Notes under the pieces: generated by a model
Told to the model about the DNA's origin: nothing
What the model saw: the letters and a program-made list of their open reading frames with translations, nothing else
Database searches by the model: none
Shown: in pieces, positions 36,646 to 45,018 of the stretch
Position numbering within the stretch: position 1 is the stretch's first letter
Layout: the number at the start of each line of letters is the position of its first letter
Program-made: the position numbers and the translations under genes
Assembly (NCBI RefSeq): GCF_022234545.1
Contig: NZ_JAIEUI010000003.1
Span: forward strand, 168,500 to 232,499
Reading direction: 5' to 3'
Length of the DNA stretch: 64,000 bases
Origin: Paenibacillus piscarius
Lineage (GTDB): Bacteria > Bacillota > Bacilli > Paenibacillales > Paenibacillaceae

Positions 36646-36715
36646 CAGCGCCTTAGCGTCTGTGCTAAGTCAACGAACCGAATATGGACCCGATACATCT
36701 GCAAGCCCTCGCATC

Positions 36716-36762
36716 AAAAAAGAGCAGGGATCCCAAGTGATTGGAGAACCGCTGCTCTTTGA
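36716..36762 (-). terminator. Terminator of the DUF4352 protein gene
   Basis: On the minus strand CAAAGAGCAG and CTGCTCTTTTTT pair around a long loop and end in T6. It also faces the end of the plus-strand gene at 36645. Confidence 0.6.
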
Positions 36763-36770
36763 GGTTTGTT

Positions 36771-37325
36771 TTATTTCAATTCAATCTGGCCTTGCTCGGT
36801 TCCCCAGATCCCAGTCTGGACATTCAAAATAAAGCCAGTCATATCCTCTGGAATTTCAAATACTATATTACCTGTCTTAGCCAATCCAGGATTGATTCCC
36901 TCATATAAAAAGTAGTCCCCGGAAGTAGTAAGTAGAGTTGATGGATTATATGAAACTTCATCCTTTAGAAGCTGAAAGAAAGACGAATCTGTGGTAATCA
37001 TCTTCTTACCAGCATTTTTAACCGTTACATTTACAACGAGGAAGATGCTTCCATCAGAGTCAGGTTCATAGGACAAGAAATCTCCATCTTTAATTTTCTT
37101 TGTAGTATTCACTTTGTTTACCTTAAAGACAACATCGCCTACTTGCAGCTCTTCTCCCTTTTTTGCAAGTTTCTTTTCTTCTTTCTTCGAGGATTCCTTT
37201 TTTTCTGTAGAGTTTGCTGTGGTATTGCTTGAACTATCCTTGTCTGAACCCATATAACCTATGACAATGACTAATACAATTAAAGCGATAAAGCCCAGAC
37301 ACCCCAGTTTAAAAAACTTCTTCAA
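36771..37325 (-). CDS. DUF4352 membrane-anchored protein
   Basis: A 184-residue protein from TTG 37325, seven bases after GGGAGG. It starts LKKFFKLGCLGFIALIVLVI, an uncleaved or lipoprotein-like hydrophobic anchor, then a Ser/Lys/Glu-rich low-complexity stretch (~28-55). An Ig-like DUF4352 domain follows (LQVGDVVFKVNKVNTTKKIK, IFLVVNVTVKNAGKKMITTD). Such telokin-like domains are common on firmicute surfaces, with no fixed function. The gene is visibly AT-richer than its neighbours, as is the 37.33-37.55 kb gap behind it, suggesting horizontal acquisition or a prophage or plasmid source. Confidence 0.82.
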   Translation of the reverse strand: MKKFFKLGCLGFIALIVLVIVIGYMGSDKDSSSNTTANSTEKKESSKKEEKKLAKKGEELQVGDVVFKVNKVNTTKKIKDGDFLSYEPDSDGSIFLVVNVTVKNAGKKMITTDSSFFQLLKDEVSYNPSTLLTTSGDYFLYEGINPGLAKTGNIVFEIPEDMTGFILNVQTGIWGTEQGQIELK

Positions 37326-37534
37326 GTAAAGCCCTCCCAGTAGGTAATTTGTACCATCTTGTTGTACTCTCAATATATCGGAATTTACAGAAGATTCTTT
37401 ATATGTATTTGGACTTTTATGAAAAAAATTGTTTTTTTAGGTCGGGTGCACCAGTATGATTTTGTTAATCTGGTCTCATGCACTTATAGGACATCATGCT
37501 GACCTTTAGTCCTAAGATGAATGAATGTAAAGTA

Positions 37535-38250
37535 GCCTTCCTTACACGAATGGCTAATGCTCCCTGAGCAGAAATTGCTCGAATGGACAAGAGGGAGGAT
37601 CTTCACAGATCCTATCGGGGAAGTAACAGAAGTGCGTAAGGTCCTAGCTTATCTGCCAGATGATATCTGGCGCTATAAATTGAGATATGCCTGGAGTTCA
37701 TTCCGTCATCTCTATGTGGCAAAGCTCGCTGAACTTCGGGGAGAAACCTTGTCAGCCCGGCTACTCATAAACCGGATGGTGGAGCAGGCTGTGCAATTGG
37801 TATTTCTATATAATAAAAGGTACCGGCCGGGGACCTACAAATGGATGTCCAGGGATCTGGGGCAGATCAGCCCTGTGGTCAATGAGCATGTCAAGCAATT
37901 TGAGGGTATCCTGATGGAATCCTCCATTACAAGCAGTTGAACAAATGGAAAGATTATTAACTAATCTAGTGGACCAACATAACAAAATGGAGCTGACCGA
38001 ATATATTGAACTTCAGCCAGCACCCTTCTATGCAAGAGGCCTGCAATCGTATTCTTATGTAAATATAGAGGATGCGCTACTGGCTACGTTGCCCGGTGAG
38101 CTCCAGCAGCTTGAAATCCCGGGTGCGCTGGATCAGTTGATTACAAGTGATCAGGTGTTGATCTGGGCGGATCATTATTCCAAATTCGGGCCAGTATACA
38201 GTGCCAAGTCCGATATAACAAGAACCGGAATAGGAGACATGATTGTCTAG
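37535..38250 (+). pseudogene. DUF4037 (nucleotidyltransferase-associated) protein, frameshifted and 5'-truncated
   Basis: Two adjacent frames encode consecutive pieces of one protein. The first (to 37940) has LLEWTRGRIFTDPIGEVTEV, LPDDIWRYKLRYAWSSFRHL and VQLVFLYNKRYRPGTYKWMS. The second (from 37945) has ERLLTNLVDQHNKMELTEYI, QPAPFYARGLQSYSYVNIED and ITSDQVLIWADHYSKFGPVY. Together they match the DUF4037 half of nucleotidyltransferase-like proteins. The N-terminal half, with the GS...D motif, is missing, because the frame only opens at a TAG near 37535. A frameshift near 37936-37950 separates the pieces. The gene is decayed. Confidence 0.7.
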
Positions 38251-38266
38251 CCGGAACAGGGAGCTG

Positions 38267-38665
38267 CTATGCAGCAGCCTTCCCGTATCCCGTCATAACC
38301 GTTCGCAGGAAAAACAAAGGATAAATCATTAAGTACAGATTAAATCCCCACCAGTAAACATCAAAATCATGAGCAAATGCCCAGAAGGCAATGGCCTGAA
38401 GGCCGGAGCAGAACGTGAGGACAAGTGAAATTAGCGCCCAGGGTCTCCAGGAAGGCAGCTGTCTCCGGTATAAATACAAGCTGCTTAGGCCGGTAATGGA
38501 GATCAAGATATCCAGAGGAAAAAAGGACCAGTTCCAATGAACCATGATCGGATTGTTGTAATCTTTGAACGCCATCGACTCTGGAATGATGTGAAAGTAA
38601 GTGATGATCCAGTACAAGATGAATCCAATATCTGTGACAACGAAAAAAGGTTTAAGTAGTTTCAT
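38267..38665 (-). CDS. DUF5360 integral membrane protein (YvaD-like)
   Basis: A 132-residue protein with four hydrophobic segments: FFVVTDIGFILYWIITYF, WSFFPLDILISITGLSSLYL, WALISLVLTFCSGLQAIAFW and WWGFNLYLMIYPLFFLRTVM. The conserved NPIMVHWNWSFFPLD motif between the first two is typical of the DUF5360/YvaD family. Function unknown. The gene stands alone, convergent with the DUF4037 remnant and divergent from the XRE/DnaA-N fusion gene. Confidence 0.8.
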   Translation of the reverse strand: MKLLKPFFVVTDIGFILYWIITYFHIIPESMAFKDYNNPIMVHWNWSFFPLDILISITGLSSLYLYRRQLPSWRPWALISLVLTFCSGLQAIAFWAFAHDFDVYWWGFNLYLMIYPLFFLRTVMTGYGKAAA

Positions 38666-38840
38666 AGGCCCCCGTAAGTTTAGAATATGTATTTATGTAA
38701 AATTATACAATGATAGCCGCCTTTTGCAACCTGGAGTTGCAGGAGGCGGCCCTTTTCGTTCAACCTACGCTCGATTTTGGTTTCAGCCTCTCTGTGCTAC
38801 TATTGGCTTGCTGAGTAATGGTAGGGGAGGGAGATTCCTA

Positions 38841-39365
38841 ATGATAGACAATAACAGAGCCGCCAGAAATATATTGAACCTAAGAAAAAGGCTATCCCTG
38901 ACACAAACAGAGCTGGCCGGCATACTGGGCGTAAGCCATCAAGCCGTCTCCAAGTGGGAGCAGGGAGACTGTCTGCCGGATATCGGAGTATTACTGAAGC
39001 TTGGGCAGGTCTCCGGGACATCGGTGGAGGAACTTCTGTTAGGGGAGAGCATTAGTGACGGTTCAGCTTCTGAGAAAATTGTAAGCCTTCCCACCGAACT
39101 GCCGGATGAGGTTTGGACGCAAGCCTTGGAGCGTATCCAAGGCCGCATCTCGCCGCCCAGCTTCAACACCTGGTTCAAGGACACGCAGGGGAAGCATCTG
39201 CGGGAGACTTACTGCGTCTACAGTCCGAGCCGTTTTGCTGCAGAATGGTTATATCACCGCTATTCCAATTTGATTGTACCGATTCTCGAAGACATAACGG
39301 GCACATCCGGCCTTAAGGTCGAGTTCTGCTCTATGGGAGCGTGGGACATCTACTGTAAGGACTAG
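38841..39365 (+). CDS. XRE-family HTH protein fused to a DnaA N-terminal-like domain
   Basis: A 174-residue protein; ATG 38841 follows GGGGAGGGAG. Residues ~8-62 are a Cro/C1-type HTH (LNLRKRLSLTQTELAGILGV, SHQAVSKWEQGDCLPDIGVL). Residues ~85-165 match the DnaA domain I (KH-like) pattern: VWTQALERIQGRISPPSFNT, then WFKDTQGKHL, SPSRFAAEWLYHRYSNLIVP and ILEDITG. In DnaA this domain recruits DnaB helicase and regulators such as SirA, so the fusion might bind those partners while the HTH binds DNA. It converges with the flavin reductase gene with a 4-bp overlap of ends. Confidence 0.78.
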   Translation: MIDNNRAARNILNLRKRLSLTQTELAGILGVSHQAVSKWEQGDCLPDIGVLLKLGQVSGTSVEELLLGESISDGSASEKIVSLPTELPDEVWTQALERIQGRISPPSFNTWFKDTQGKHLRETYCVYSPSRFAAEWLYHRYSNLIVPILEDITGTSGLKVEFCSMGAWDIYCKD

Positions 39366-39982
39366 GTTTCTGCCCGGTAGGTTTTGCCAAGCTGGTGACC
39401 CAGACCAAAATAATGGCGGAAATTGTAGATGAGCGGACTCCATTTCAGAGGATCGATATGATTGTCATCAATGATAATATCCTGGTGGGCATGTACATGA
39501 ACAGCCTGTGCCTCAACGATGGCAAAGCCTGGCGAATGATCGGGTACCCGGATATGTTGGATGCTTGCTTCAATTTGTAACGGGCATTCCATAATTCGTG
39601 AAGGCTTCACCGTTTGGGAGGCATCGGGAGTAAGTCCGCTGGCAGCATATTTATCTTTTTGATAGGAGTACCCATGTTGTTGCTTATCATCAGGGACAGG
39701 ATGTTTACCCGTATAGGGAGCAAGCCGCTCCACCTTCTCCCACAGCGAGGGACCGGGGATGTTTATGACGCATTCGGGAAGCCGTTCCAGGTTCTCGATG
39801 GCTTTTCCGCCAAGGCCAATTCCTAGTACTATACAGTCTCCCAAAGCCCAAGAGGATGTAATAGGACTGATATTTACGCTATCATCCTCATTCAAGGTGC
39901 TCAGTAAGACGACAGGAGTTCCATAGTATAAAATCTTGGGTTGAATCGTTTCAGTGTGTATCATTTGCTTCGTATGGTCCAT
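39362..39982 (-). CDS. Flavin reductase-like domain protein (FMN-binding)
   Basis: A 206-residue protein; ATG 39982 is preceded by AAGGAG. The segments YYGTPVVLLSTLNEDDSVNI, SPITSSWALGDCIVLGIGLG, GKAIENLERLPECVINIPGP and FAIVEAQAVHVHAH belong to the flavin reductase-like (split-barrel) family, which binds FMN and reduces flavins or acts as a small oxidoreductase. It is divergent from an ArsR-type regulator, with an inverted repeat between them, so this regulator probably controls it. The natural substrate is unknown. Confidence 0.85.
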   Translation of the reverse strand: MDHTKQMIHTETIQPKILYYGTPVVLLSTLNEDDSVNISPITSSWALGDCIVLGIGLGGKAIENLERLPECVINIPGPSLWEKVERLAPYTGKHPVPDDKQQHGYSYQKDKYAASGLTPDASQTVKPSRIMECPLQIEASIQHIRVPDHSPGFAIVEAQAVHVHAHQDIIIDDNHIDPLKWSPLIYNFRHYFGLGHQLGKTYRAET

Positions 39983-40033
39983 TGTAATGCTCCTTCCATG
40001 TTGTATATCCCCCTTAAGTGTATAATATAAATA

Positions 40034-40059
40034 ATTCAATACTCATCGAAGTATGGAAT
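40034..40059. promoter_or_regulatory. Inverted repeat, candidate ArsR-family operator
   Basis: ATTCAATACT (40034-40043) and AGTATGGAAT (40050-40059) are inverted with one mismatch, in the 96-bp region between the flavin reductase gene and the divergent ArsR-type regulator. It overlaps the AT-rich -10/-35 area read toward the reductase gene. The size fits an ArsR dimer site. Confidence 0.5.
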
Positions 40060-40078
40060 ACAACAAGGAGGGGTTAGG

Positions 40079-40768
40079 ATGCAGGCCAATCCGAATGCTG
40101 CCATCATCGCAGCTCTAGTGAGTGAAGCTTCAAGGGCGGCAATATTAACCGTTCTGCTGGATGGAAGGTTCCATGCGGCAAGCGAGTTAGCACAAATGGC
40201 CAGAATCAAGCCGCAAACGGCAAGCTTTCATTTAGCGAAGTTGGTCGAGGCTAACGTGGTAGCTGTACAGAAACAAGGGAGACACCGTTACTTTGCGATC
40301 CGTGACCAGGAGGTTGCGCGGGTGATGGAATCCTTATTGTCGATTGCCCCGCCTGTGGAGGTTAAATCTTTACGGCAATCCTCGCAGGACGAGGCAATGC
40401 GTTATGCCAGAACGTGTTATGACCATCTCGCCGGGAATGTAGGGGTGCGATTAACGAATGCATTGCTAAGAAACGGTATTTTGCTTGAAGAAGAGGACAG
40501 ATATATAGTGACGGAGCGTGGGGAGCGATTTTTTGCCGATTTCGGCGTTGATTTGAAACAAGCTGCAACGAAACGCCGTCTATTCTCACATCAATGCCTG
40601 GATTGGAGCGAACGCCGCCACCATTTGGCAGGAGCCCTGGGGAATGCCCTCCTGGAGAGAGTCCTGGAGCTGGACTGGGTGCGGCGTCTGCCGGATACAC
40701 GTGCGGTACAAGTTACCGATGAGGGTAAAGCTGGTTTTGAAGAGGTATTCTCGTTGGATCTGAATTAG
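40079..40768 (+). CDS. ArsR-family winged-helix transcriptional regulator
   Basis: A 229-residue regulator; ATG follows AAGGAGGGG. The N-terminal ~85 residues form an ArsR winged helix (SRAAILTVLLDGRFHAASEL, MARIKPQTASFHLAKLVEAN, KQGRHRYFAI). The C-terminal ~140 residues hold further helices and a second wing-like segment (ILLEEEDRYIVTERGERFFA). No ELCVCD metal site is visible, so it is not a classical metal sensor. The divergent flavin reductase gene is its likely target. Another 51-bp-family hairpin and a strong terminator follow. Confidence 0.88.
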   Translation: MQANPNAAIIAALVSEASRAAILTVLLDGRFHAASELAQMARIKPQTASFHLAKLVEANVVAVQKQGRHRYFAIRDQEVARVMESLLSIAPPVEVKSLRQSSQDEAMRYARTCYDHLAGNVGVRLTNALLRNGILLEEEDRYIVTERGERFFADFGVDLKQAATKRRLFSHQCLDWSERRHHLAGALGNALLERVLELDWVRRLPDTRAVQVTDEGKAGFEEVFSLDLN

Positions 40769-40769
40769 G

Positions 40770-40800
40770 GCCGAATGTATGCGAAAAACCGAACACAATC
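40770..40800. repeat. Single degenerate copy of the 51-bp hairpin repeat
   Basis: After the ArsR stop the sequence reads GAATGTATGCG, AAAAACCGA, ACACAAT, a mutated form of the hairpin unit seen at 13.2 and 52.1-52.6 kb. A second ACATTGGGC-GGCGC fragment follows. It again lies in a gap between convergent genes. Confidence 0.6.
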
Positions 40801-40852
40801 ACATTGGGCTGGCGCAGAGTCCAACGTGCCGGACGAGTAACTTGAGAGCACA

Positions 40853-40902
40853 TAAAAAAGCTGTCCCAGCGCAGTTTATCTGCAAATGGGACAGCTTTTT
40901 AA
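40853..40902. terminator. Bidirectional terminator between ArsR and exported-protein genes
   Basis: AAAAAGCTGTCCCA and TGGGACAGCTTTTT form a 14-bp stem with T-tracts usable on both strands, between convergent genes. Confidence 0.8.
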
Positions 40903-40936
40903 ATACATTCAGTTAATCTCAGCCTCCCCGCTCCAC

Positions 40937-41347
40937 TCACCCGAATGAAGTCTGCACACTCTGTGCCACAATCTCTCTCAGCTCCGCCTTCTGTGCGTTG
41001 AACTGCTGCGGAGTGATGCTGCCGCTGGCGAGTCTGGCTTCGAGCTGCTGCGTCAGCTGCTTAACCTGCAGGTTAATAACCTGCGTGATATTGCCGCCAT
41101 TCTCTTCTGCGATCGCTTGCAGGGATTTGCCTTCATACAATTCGTCGTACAGCTCTTCATCCGAGGCGGCGTTCAGGTTCAGGGCATCCAGCAGCTCATC
41201 GGTATCGGCCACATCCGAGGTGGACCATTTCGCTACAGGCAGGGTATGTAATGCCGGCTTGCCCCAGGCCGTTCCTCCGAAGGACATCGCGACAACCATC
41301 GTTCCGACGATCATGACACGCTGAATATTGATATGTTTTATATGCAT
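40937..41347 (-). CDS. Small exported protein of unknown function
   Basis: A 136-residue protein with a signal peptide (basic MHIKHINIQR, hydrophobic VMIVGTMVVAMSFGG, cleavage near TAWGKPA). The mature part is helical: TDELLDALNLNAASDEELYD, ELYEGKSLQAIAEENGGNIT and a Gln/Ala/Leu-rich C-terminus. The repeated pattern, a LYEGKSLAEIA-like unit with short helices, recalls exported Bacillota proteins with no assigned role. It is divergent from the response regulator gene, so it may be part of that regulon; this is only a guess from position. Confidence 0.7.
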   Translation of the reverse strand: MHIKHINIQRVMIVGTMVVAMSFGGTAWGKPALHTLPVAKWSTSDVADTDELLDALNLNAASDEELYDELYEGKSLQAIAEENGGNITQVINLQVKQLTQQLEARLASGSITPQQFNAQKAELREIVAQSVQTSFG

Positions 41348-41537
41348 TGTTGTTATCCTCTTTTCGCGTTAAGGTTATATTGTTAAGACTCACGATTTAC
41401 GGCTGGTAGTGAACTTCAACTATCTACAGTTTACCCAACTATACTGAAATGAAGCTTAAGCCTTCTTAAAGATAACCTAAAGCTTGGGCGGATCGCTGGT
41501 TTCACCGAACAAGCACACACGGAAGGATGAGTCACCT

Positions 41538-42230
41538 ATGAAAAAAATACTGGTCGTCGACGACGAGCCGGCCATTGTGAGTGCGATTGCCTACGCGCTG
41601 CGGCGGGAAGGCTATGAGGTCGATACCGCCGGCGACGGGGAGGAAGCGCTGGGCAAGGTGAATACCTTCCGCCCCCATGTGCTGGTGCTGGATGTCATGA
41701 TGCCGAAGCTGAGCGGATATGATGTATGCCGTAAGCTGGAGGACCGGGATGATATCGGCATTATTCTGCTGACCGTTAAGAACGATATCGTTGATAAAAT
41801 CGTCGGTCTGGAGCTTGGCGCAGACGATTATATGACCAAGCCGTTCGAGATCCGCGAGCTGCTCGCCCGGGTCAAGGCGCTGCTGCGCCGGCTGGAGAAG
41901 AATACGCCGGAAGTCCGCAGCGAGCGGCTGGAATACGGCCTCCTGCAGGTATACCCGGACCGCCGCAGCGCCGAGCTGAGCGGGGAGCCGCTGGAGCTGA
42001 CCCCGAAGGAATTCGATCTCTTGCATCTGCTGCTCTCACACCCGCAGCGCGTGTATATGCGCGAGGAGCTGCTGGAGCAGGTATGGGATATGGACTACGC
42101 CGGGGGGACGCGTACCGTGGACATCCATATCCAGCGGCTGCGCAAAAAACTGGGCGAGCCCTACCAGAATATCCTGCAAACCGTCTACGGTGTCGGCTAT
42201 AAGGCGGTGCCCGCCGGGAGCTACCCATGA
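41538..42230 (+). CDS. OmpR-family response regulator
   Basis: A 230-residue regulator. ATG 41538 starts at MKKILVVDDE; a modest ribosome site (GGATGAG) precedes it. Receiver domain with acidic pocket D8/D9, phospho-acceptor D52 (VLVLDVMMPK) and the Lys in TKPFE; C-terminal winged helix (LELTPKEFDLLHLLLSHPQR, RTVDIHIQRLRKKLGEP). It would be phosphorylated by the kinase encoded immediately downstream, with a 4-bp overlap (ATGA). Confidence 0.95.
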   Translation: MKKILVVDDEPAIVSAIAYALRREGYEVDTAGDGEEALGKVNTFRPHVLVLDVMMPKLSGYDVCRKLEDRDDIGIILLTVKNDIVDKIVGLELGADDYMTKPFEIRELLARVKALLRRLEKNTPEVRSERLEYGLLQVYPDRRSAELSGEPLELTPKEFDLLHLLLSHPQRVYMREELLEQVWDMDYAGGTRTVDIHIQRLRKKLGEPYQNILQTVYGVGYKAVPAGSYP

Positions 42231-43699
42231 GGATCAGCATCAAGCTGAAGTTCAGCCTGTTCCTGGCGGTGCTGCTTATTCTGGCTGTCGGTGTGCTGAG
42301 CTATTTCGTGCTGCGCGGTGTGGAGCGCAATGAGCTGAGCCAGACCGAACGCATTCTGGCCCAGCATGTCACAACCGTCAACCTGCGTGTGAAGCAGACG
42401 TATTATACCGGTGCGCGACTCACGCCGCAGGCTTTCATGGAGCAGCGGGGCAAGGCGCTCGCTGCCGAATTGGCCGGATTCACCGGCCTGGAGGTGACCT
42501 TGTATGACAGCCAGGGCCGGCAGGCAGGCACCTCGGCGCAAGGCGGGCCCGGGCCGGGTGAGGGCAAGCCGGATCTCAGCACGGCGCTGGACTACGCGCT
42601 GAATAACAAGGTGGCCTACCAGAGTGAAGGCGGCCGGCTGTTCTACCTGGCCCCGCTCCAGGGGCCGGAAGGGCAGATGGGCGTAGTGCAGCTGCAATAT
42701 TCGCTGGAGGGCGCGCGCAGCTTCCAGCAGACGCTGCTGAATCTGTTCCTGACCACAGGCGGCGCGGTGCTCGTCTTCAGCTTCATCCTCGGCTACCTGT
42801 ACTTTAACCGGGCGGCTGCGGCTATCGGGCGGCTGAAGAAGTCGGCGGAGGATATCCGCCGGGCCGACTATATCACCGCTCCGCCGGTGAAGCGCAAGGA
42901 TGAGCTGGGCGAGCTGGCCGAGGGCATCTACTTCATGAGCCGGGAGATTGAGCGCAGCATAGCCGCCAAGGATGAAGAGCGGCGCAAGCTGCAACTCGCT
43001 GTAGAGAAGCTGCAGGCGCTGGAGCAGCAGCAGAAGCAGTACATCGGGAACATCAGCCATGAATTCAAGACGCCGCTGACCTCGATCAAGGCGTATGTCG
43101 ATCTGCTGAATATGTATGACGATGACCCCAAGCTGCTGCATGACGCCAAGCTCAATATTGCCAAGGAGACAGAGCGGCTGTATGAGATGGTGGAGAAGGT
43201 GCTGCAGCTTACGGCGCTGGAGAAATATGATTTTGAATCCCAGGCGGAGCTGCTGGAGGTGGAGAGCGCGCTGCGGGATATCTGTGACCGGATGCGCGGC
43301 AAGGCGGCGCGGTATGGGCTGACGGTCACGCTGGATGCTAAGCCTGCCCATATCTGGATCGACCGGGAGAGCTTCATGCATATCTTCATTAATCTGCTGG
43401 ACAATGCGATCAAATATAATGTCCCTGAGGGCAGCATCCGCCTGCACAGCGAGGTAAGGGACCAGCGGGTATGGATTACCGTGGAGGATTCGGGAATCGG
43501 CATTCCGGAGGACTCGCGGGAGAAGATTTTTGAGCCGTTCTACACAGTCAACCGTGACCGTTCGAGAGCTTCGGGCGGGACGGGGCTGGGACTGTCTCTG
43601 GTCCGCAATCTGGTGGAGAAGCAGAACGGGACCATTGCTTTGCTGGATAGGCCGGGCGGGGGAGCGGCGTTTGCGCTGTCTTTTCCGCTGGTGGACTGA
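42227..43699 (+). CDS. Sensor histidine kinase
   Basis: A 490-residue membrane kinase. First helix ~8-30 (FSLFLAVLLILAVGVLSYFV), an extracellular sensor of ~140 residues, second helix ~170-195, HAMP domain, then a coiled coil. His box SHEFKTPLTSIKAY with phospho-acceptor H278; N box NLLDNAIKYN; G1 DSGIGIPED; G2 GGTGLGLSLVRNLVEKQNGT. It pairs with the preceding OmpR-type regulator. The signal is unknown; a beta-propeller lipoprotein gene follows about 100 bp downstream and may supply or tune it. Confidence 0.95.
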   Translation: MRISIKLKFSLFLAVLLILAVGVLSYFVLRGVERNELSQTERILAQHVTTVNLRVKQTYYTGARLTPQAFMEQRGKALAAELAGFTGLEVTLYDSQGRQAGTSAQGGPGPGEGKPDLSTALDYALNNKVAYQSEGGRLFYLAPLQGPEGQMGVVQLQYSLEGARSFQQTLLNLFLTTGGAVLVFSFILGYLYFNRAAAAIGRLKKSAEDIRRADYITAPPVKRKDELGELAEGIYFMSREIERSIAAKDEERRKLQLAVEKLQALEQQQKQYIGNISHEFKTPLTSIKAYVDLLNMYDDDPKLLHDAKLNIAKETERLYEMVEKVLQLTALEKYDFESQAELLEVESALRDICDRMRGKAARYGLTVTLDAKPAHIWIDRESFMHIFINLLDNAIKYNVPEGSIRLHSEVRDQRVWITVEDSGIGIPEDSREKIFEPFYTVNRDRSRASGGTGLGLSLVRNLVEKQNGTIALLDRPGGGAAFALSFPLVD

Positions 43700-43796
43700 T
43701 GGGGCGCATGTTTACAACTTGGATACATTTGGTGTGCAGTTTGGAAATAAGCATCGGGTATGCTTGGAGCACCAAGAGCTGGAGGGAAGCCTGAAC

Positions 43797-44918
43797 ATGA
43801 ATGCGGAGAAGAACAGATTACGCGGCAAGACGTGGCGCATGCTGCTCTGCGGGGCTGTGCTGCTGTCTGCGGCCGGCTGTGCGGCGGAGAATACGGATAC
43901 ACGGCAGGTGGTGGAGAAGTCCGGCCAGAAGATTACCGTTCTCGATAATACCAGTGAACCGGTCTATACAGAACTGAAGCTTGAGGATATCCGCAAGGTA
44001 GAGGGAGTGCGGGGCACGGACTTCGCCAGCGAGGATGTGATGGTCGTCACCCGGGAGAACCGCAGCCTGAAGGCACAGGTCATTGAAGGACAGGAGCGCT
44101 ATCCGCTCAATCTCTATTTGCACACCCTCTCCACCGGAGAGGAGACGCCCCTGCGGGAGGGAGAGCTGAACTATGGTGCGCCGCAGATGTCCCCGGACAA
44201 GACGCATGTATTCTTCAAAGAGCTGTATGATGTGACCGGGTTCGGATATATCATGGACCTGGCTGGCGGCGCTCCGGTGAAGGTAAGCGATGCGGAGTTT
44301 CGGATTGAGGAGGGGAAGTGGGCGGATGACGGGCATGTGATTTTTCCGGATATGGAGGGCAATATTATAAGCGCAGACGTGTCCGGCAAGCAGGAGATCC
44401 TCTTGAAGACAGGCATCCCTTACGTGCATGAGGTGGTTCAGACGGGCAGCCGGATTCTCTACATCACAGGGGAAGACAGCCAGCTTAGCGCCTACGATAC
44501 CGTTACGAAAGAGACCAGGGTGCTGGGACAAAACGTCGTCTGGGCCGTCCCGTCCCCGGACGGAAGCAGGCTCGCCATCGTGGAACGTATCGGCCGGGGA
44601 GAGATGACACTGAAGCTCTGCGACAGCGAGGGCAATGAGCAGTCTCCGGTAGCCTCAGGACAGCAGGTATTCGGCACGAGCTGGTCGCCGGACGGCCAGT
44701 TACTGGCGTATGCGGTTACGGCTTCAGGCTCTACGGATGACCAGCAGGACCTGTTCATCACCAGAGTGGAGACGGGAGAACAGACCCCTGTGCTGAATGA
44801 CATTCATGTGGCTGACCCACTTCATTGGAGTCCCTCCGGCAAGAAGCTGCTGGCCACAACCACGGTGCTGAAGGATAATGTCTACCAGTTCCTGACCTAT
44901 GTGGTCAGCCTGTCGTAA
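43797..44918 (+). CDS. TolB/PD40-like beta-propeller lipoprotein
   Basis: A 373-residue protein; ATG 43797 has GGAGGG about 8 bases upstream. The N-terminus has a lipobox (LLSAAGCAAEN), so it is a membrane-anchored exported lipoprotein. The mature part contains repeated PD40 blades: APQMSPDKTHVFFKELYDVT, WAVPSPDGSRLAIVERIGRG, TSWSPDGQLLAYAVTASGST and LHWSPSGKKLLATTT. This makes a beta-propeller for protein or ligand contact. It follows a two-component system in the same direction and may be its accessory sensor or target. A bidirectional terminator lies beyond. Confidence 0.88.
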   Translation: MNAEKNRLRGKTWRMLLCGAVLLSAAGCAAENTDTRQVVEKSGQKITVLDNTSEPVYTELKLEDIRKVEGVRGTDFASEDVMVVTRENRSLKAQVIEGQERYPLNLYLHTLSTGEETPLREGELNYGAPQMSPDKTHVFFKELYDVTGFGYIMDLAGGAPVKVSDAEFRIEEGKWADDGHVIFPDMEGNIISADVSGKQEILLKTGIPYVHEVVQTGSRILYITGEDSQLSAYDTVTKETRVLGQNVVWAVPSPDGSRLAIVERIGRGEMTLKLCDSEGNEQSPVASGQQVFGTSWSPDGQLLAYAVTASGSTDDQQDLFITRVETGEQTPVLNDIHVADPLHWSPSGKKLLATTTVLKDNVYQFLTYVVSLS

Positions 44919-44934
44919 CCTTTCTTATGCTCAA

Positions 44935-44990
44935 AAAACAAAAGGCTGTCCAGGTAGCCCTCAACGGCTTAACCTGGACAGCCTTGCTTG
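44935..44990. terminator. Bidirectional terminator between the lipoprotein and DUF4179 genes
   Basis: AAGGCTGTCCAGGT and ACCTGGACAGCCTT form a perfect 14-bp stem. On the minus strand it is followed by TTGTTTTTT; on the plus strand by GCTTG. Confidence 0.75.
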
Positions 44991-45018
44991 TATCCGGAGA
45001 ACAGCTATACAGCCAGAA

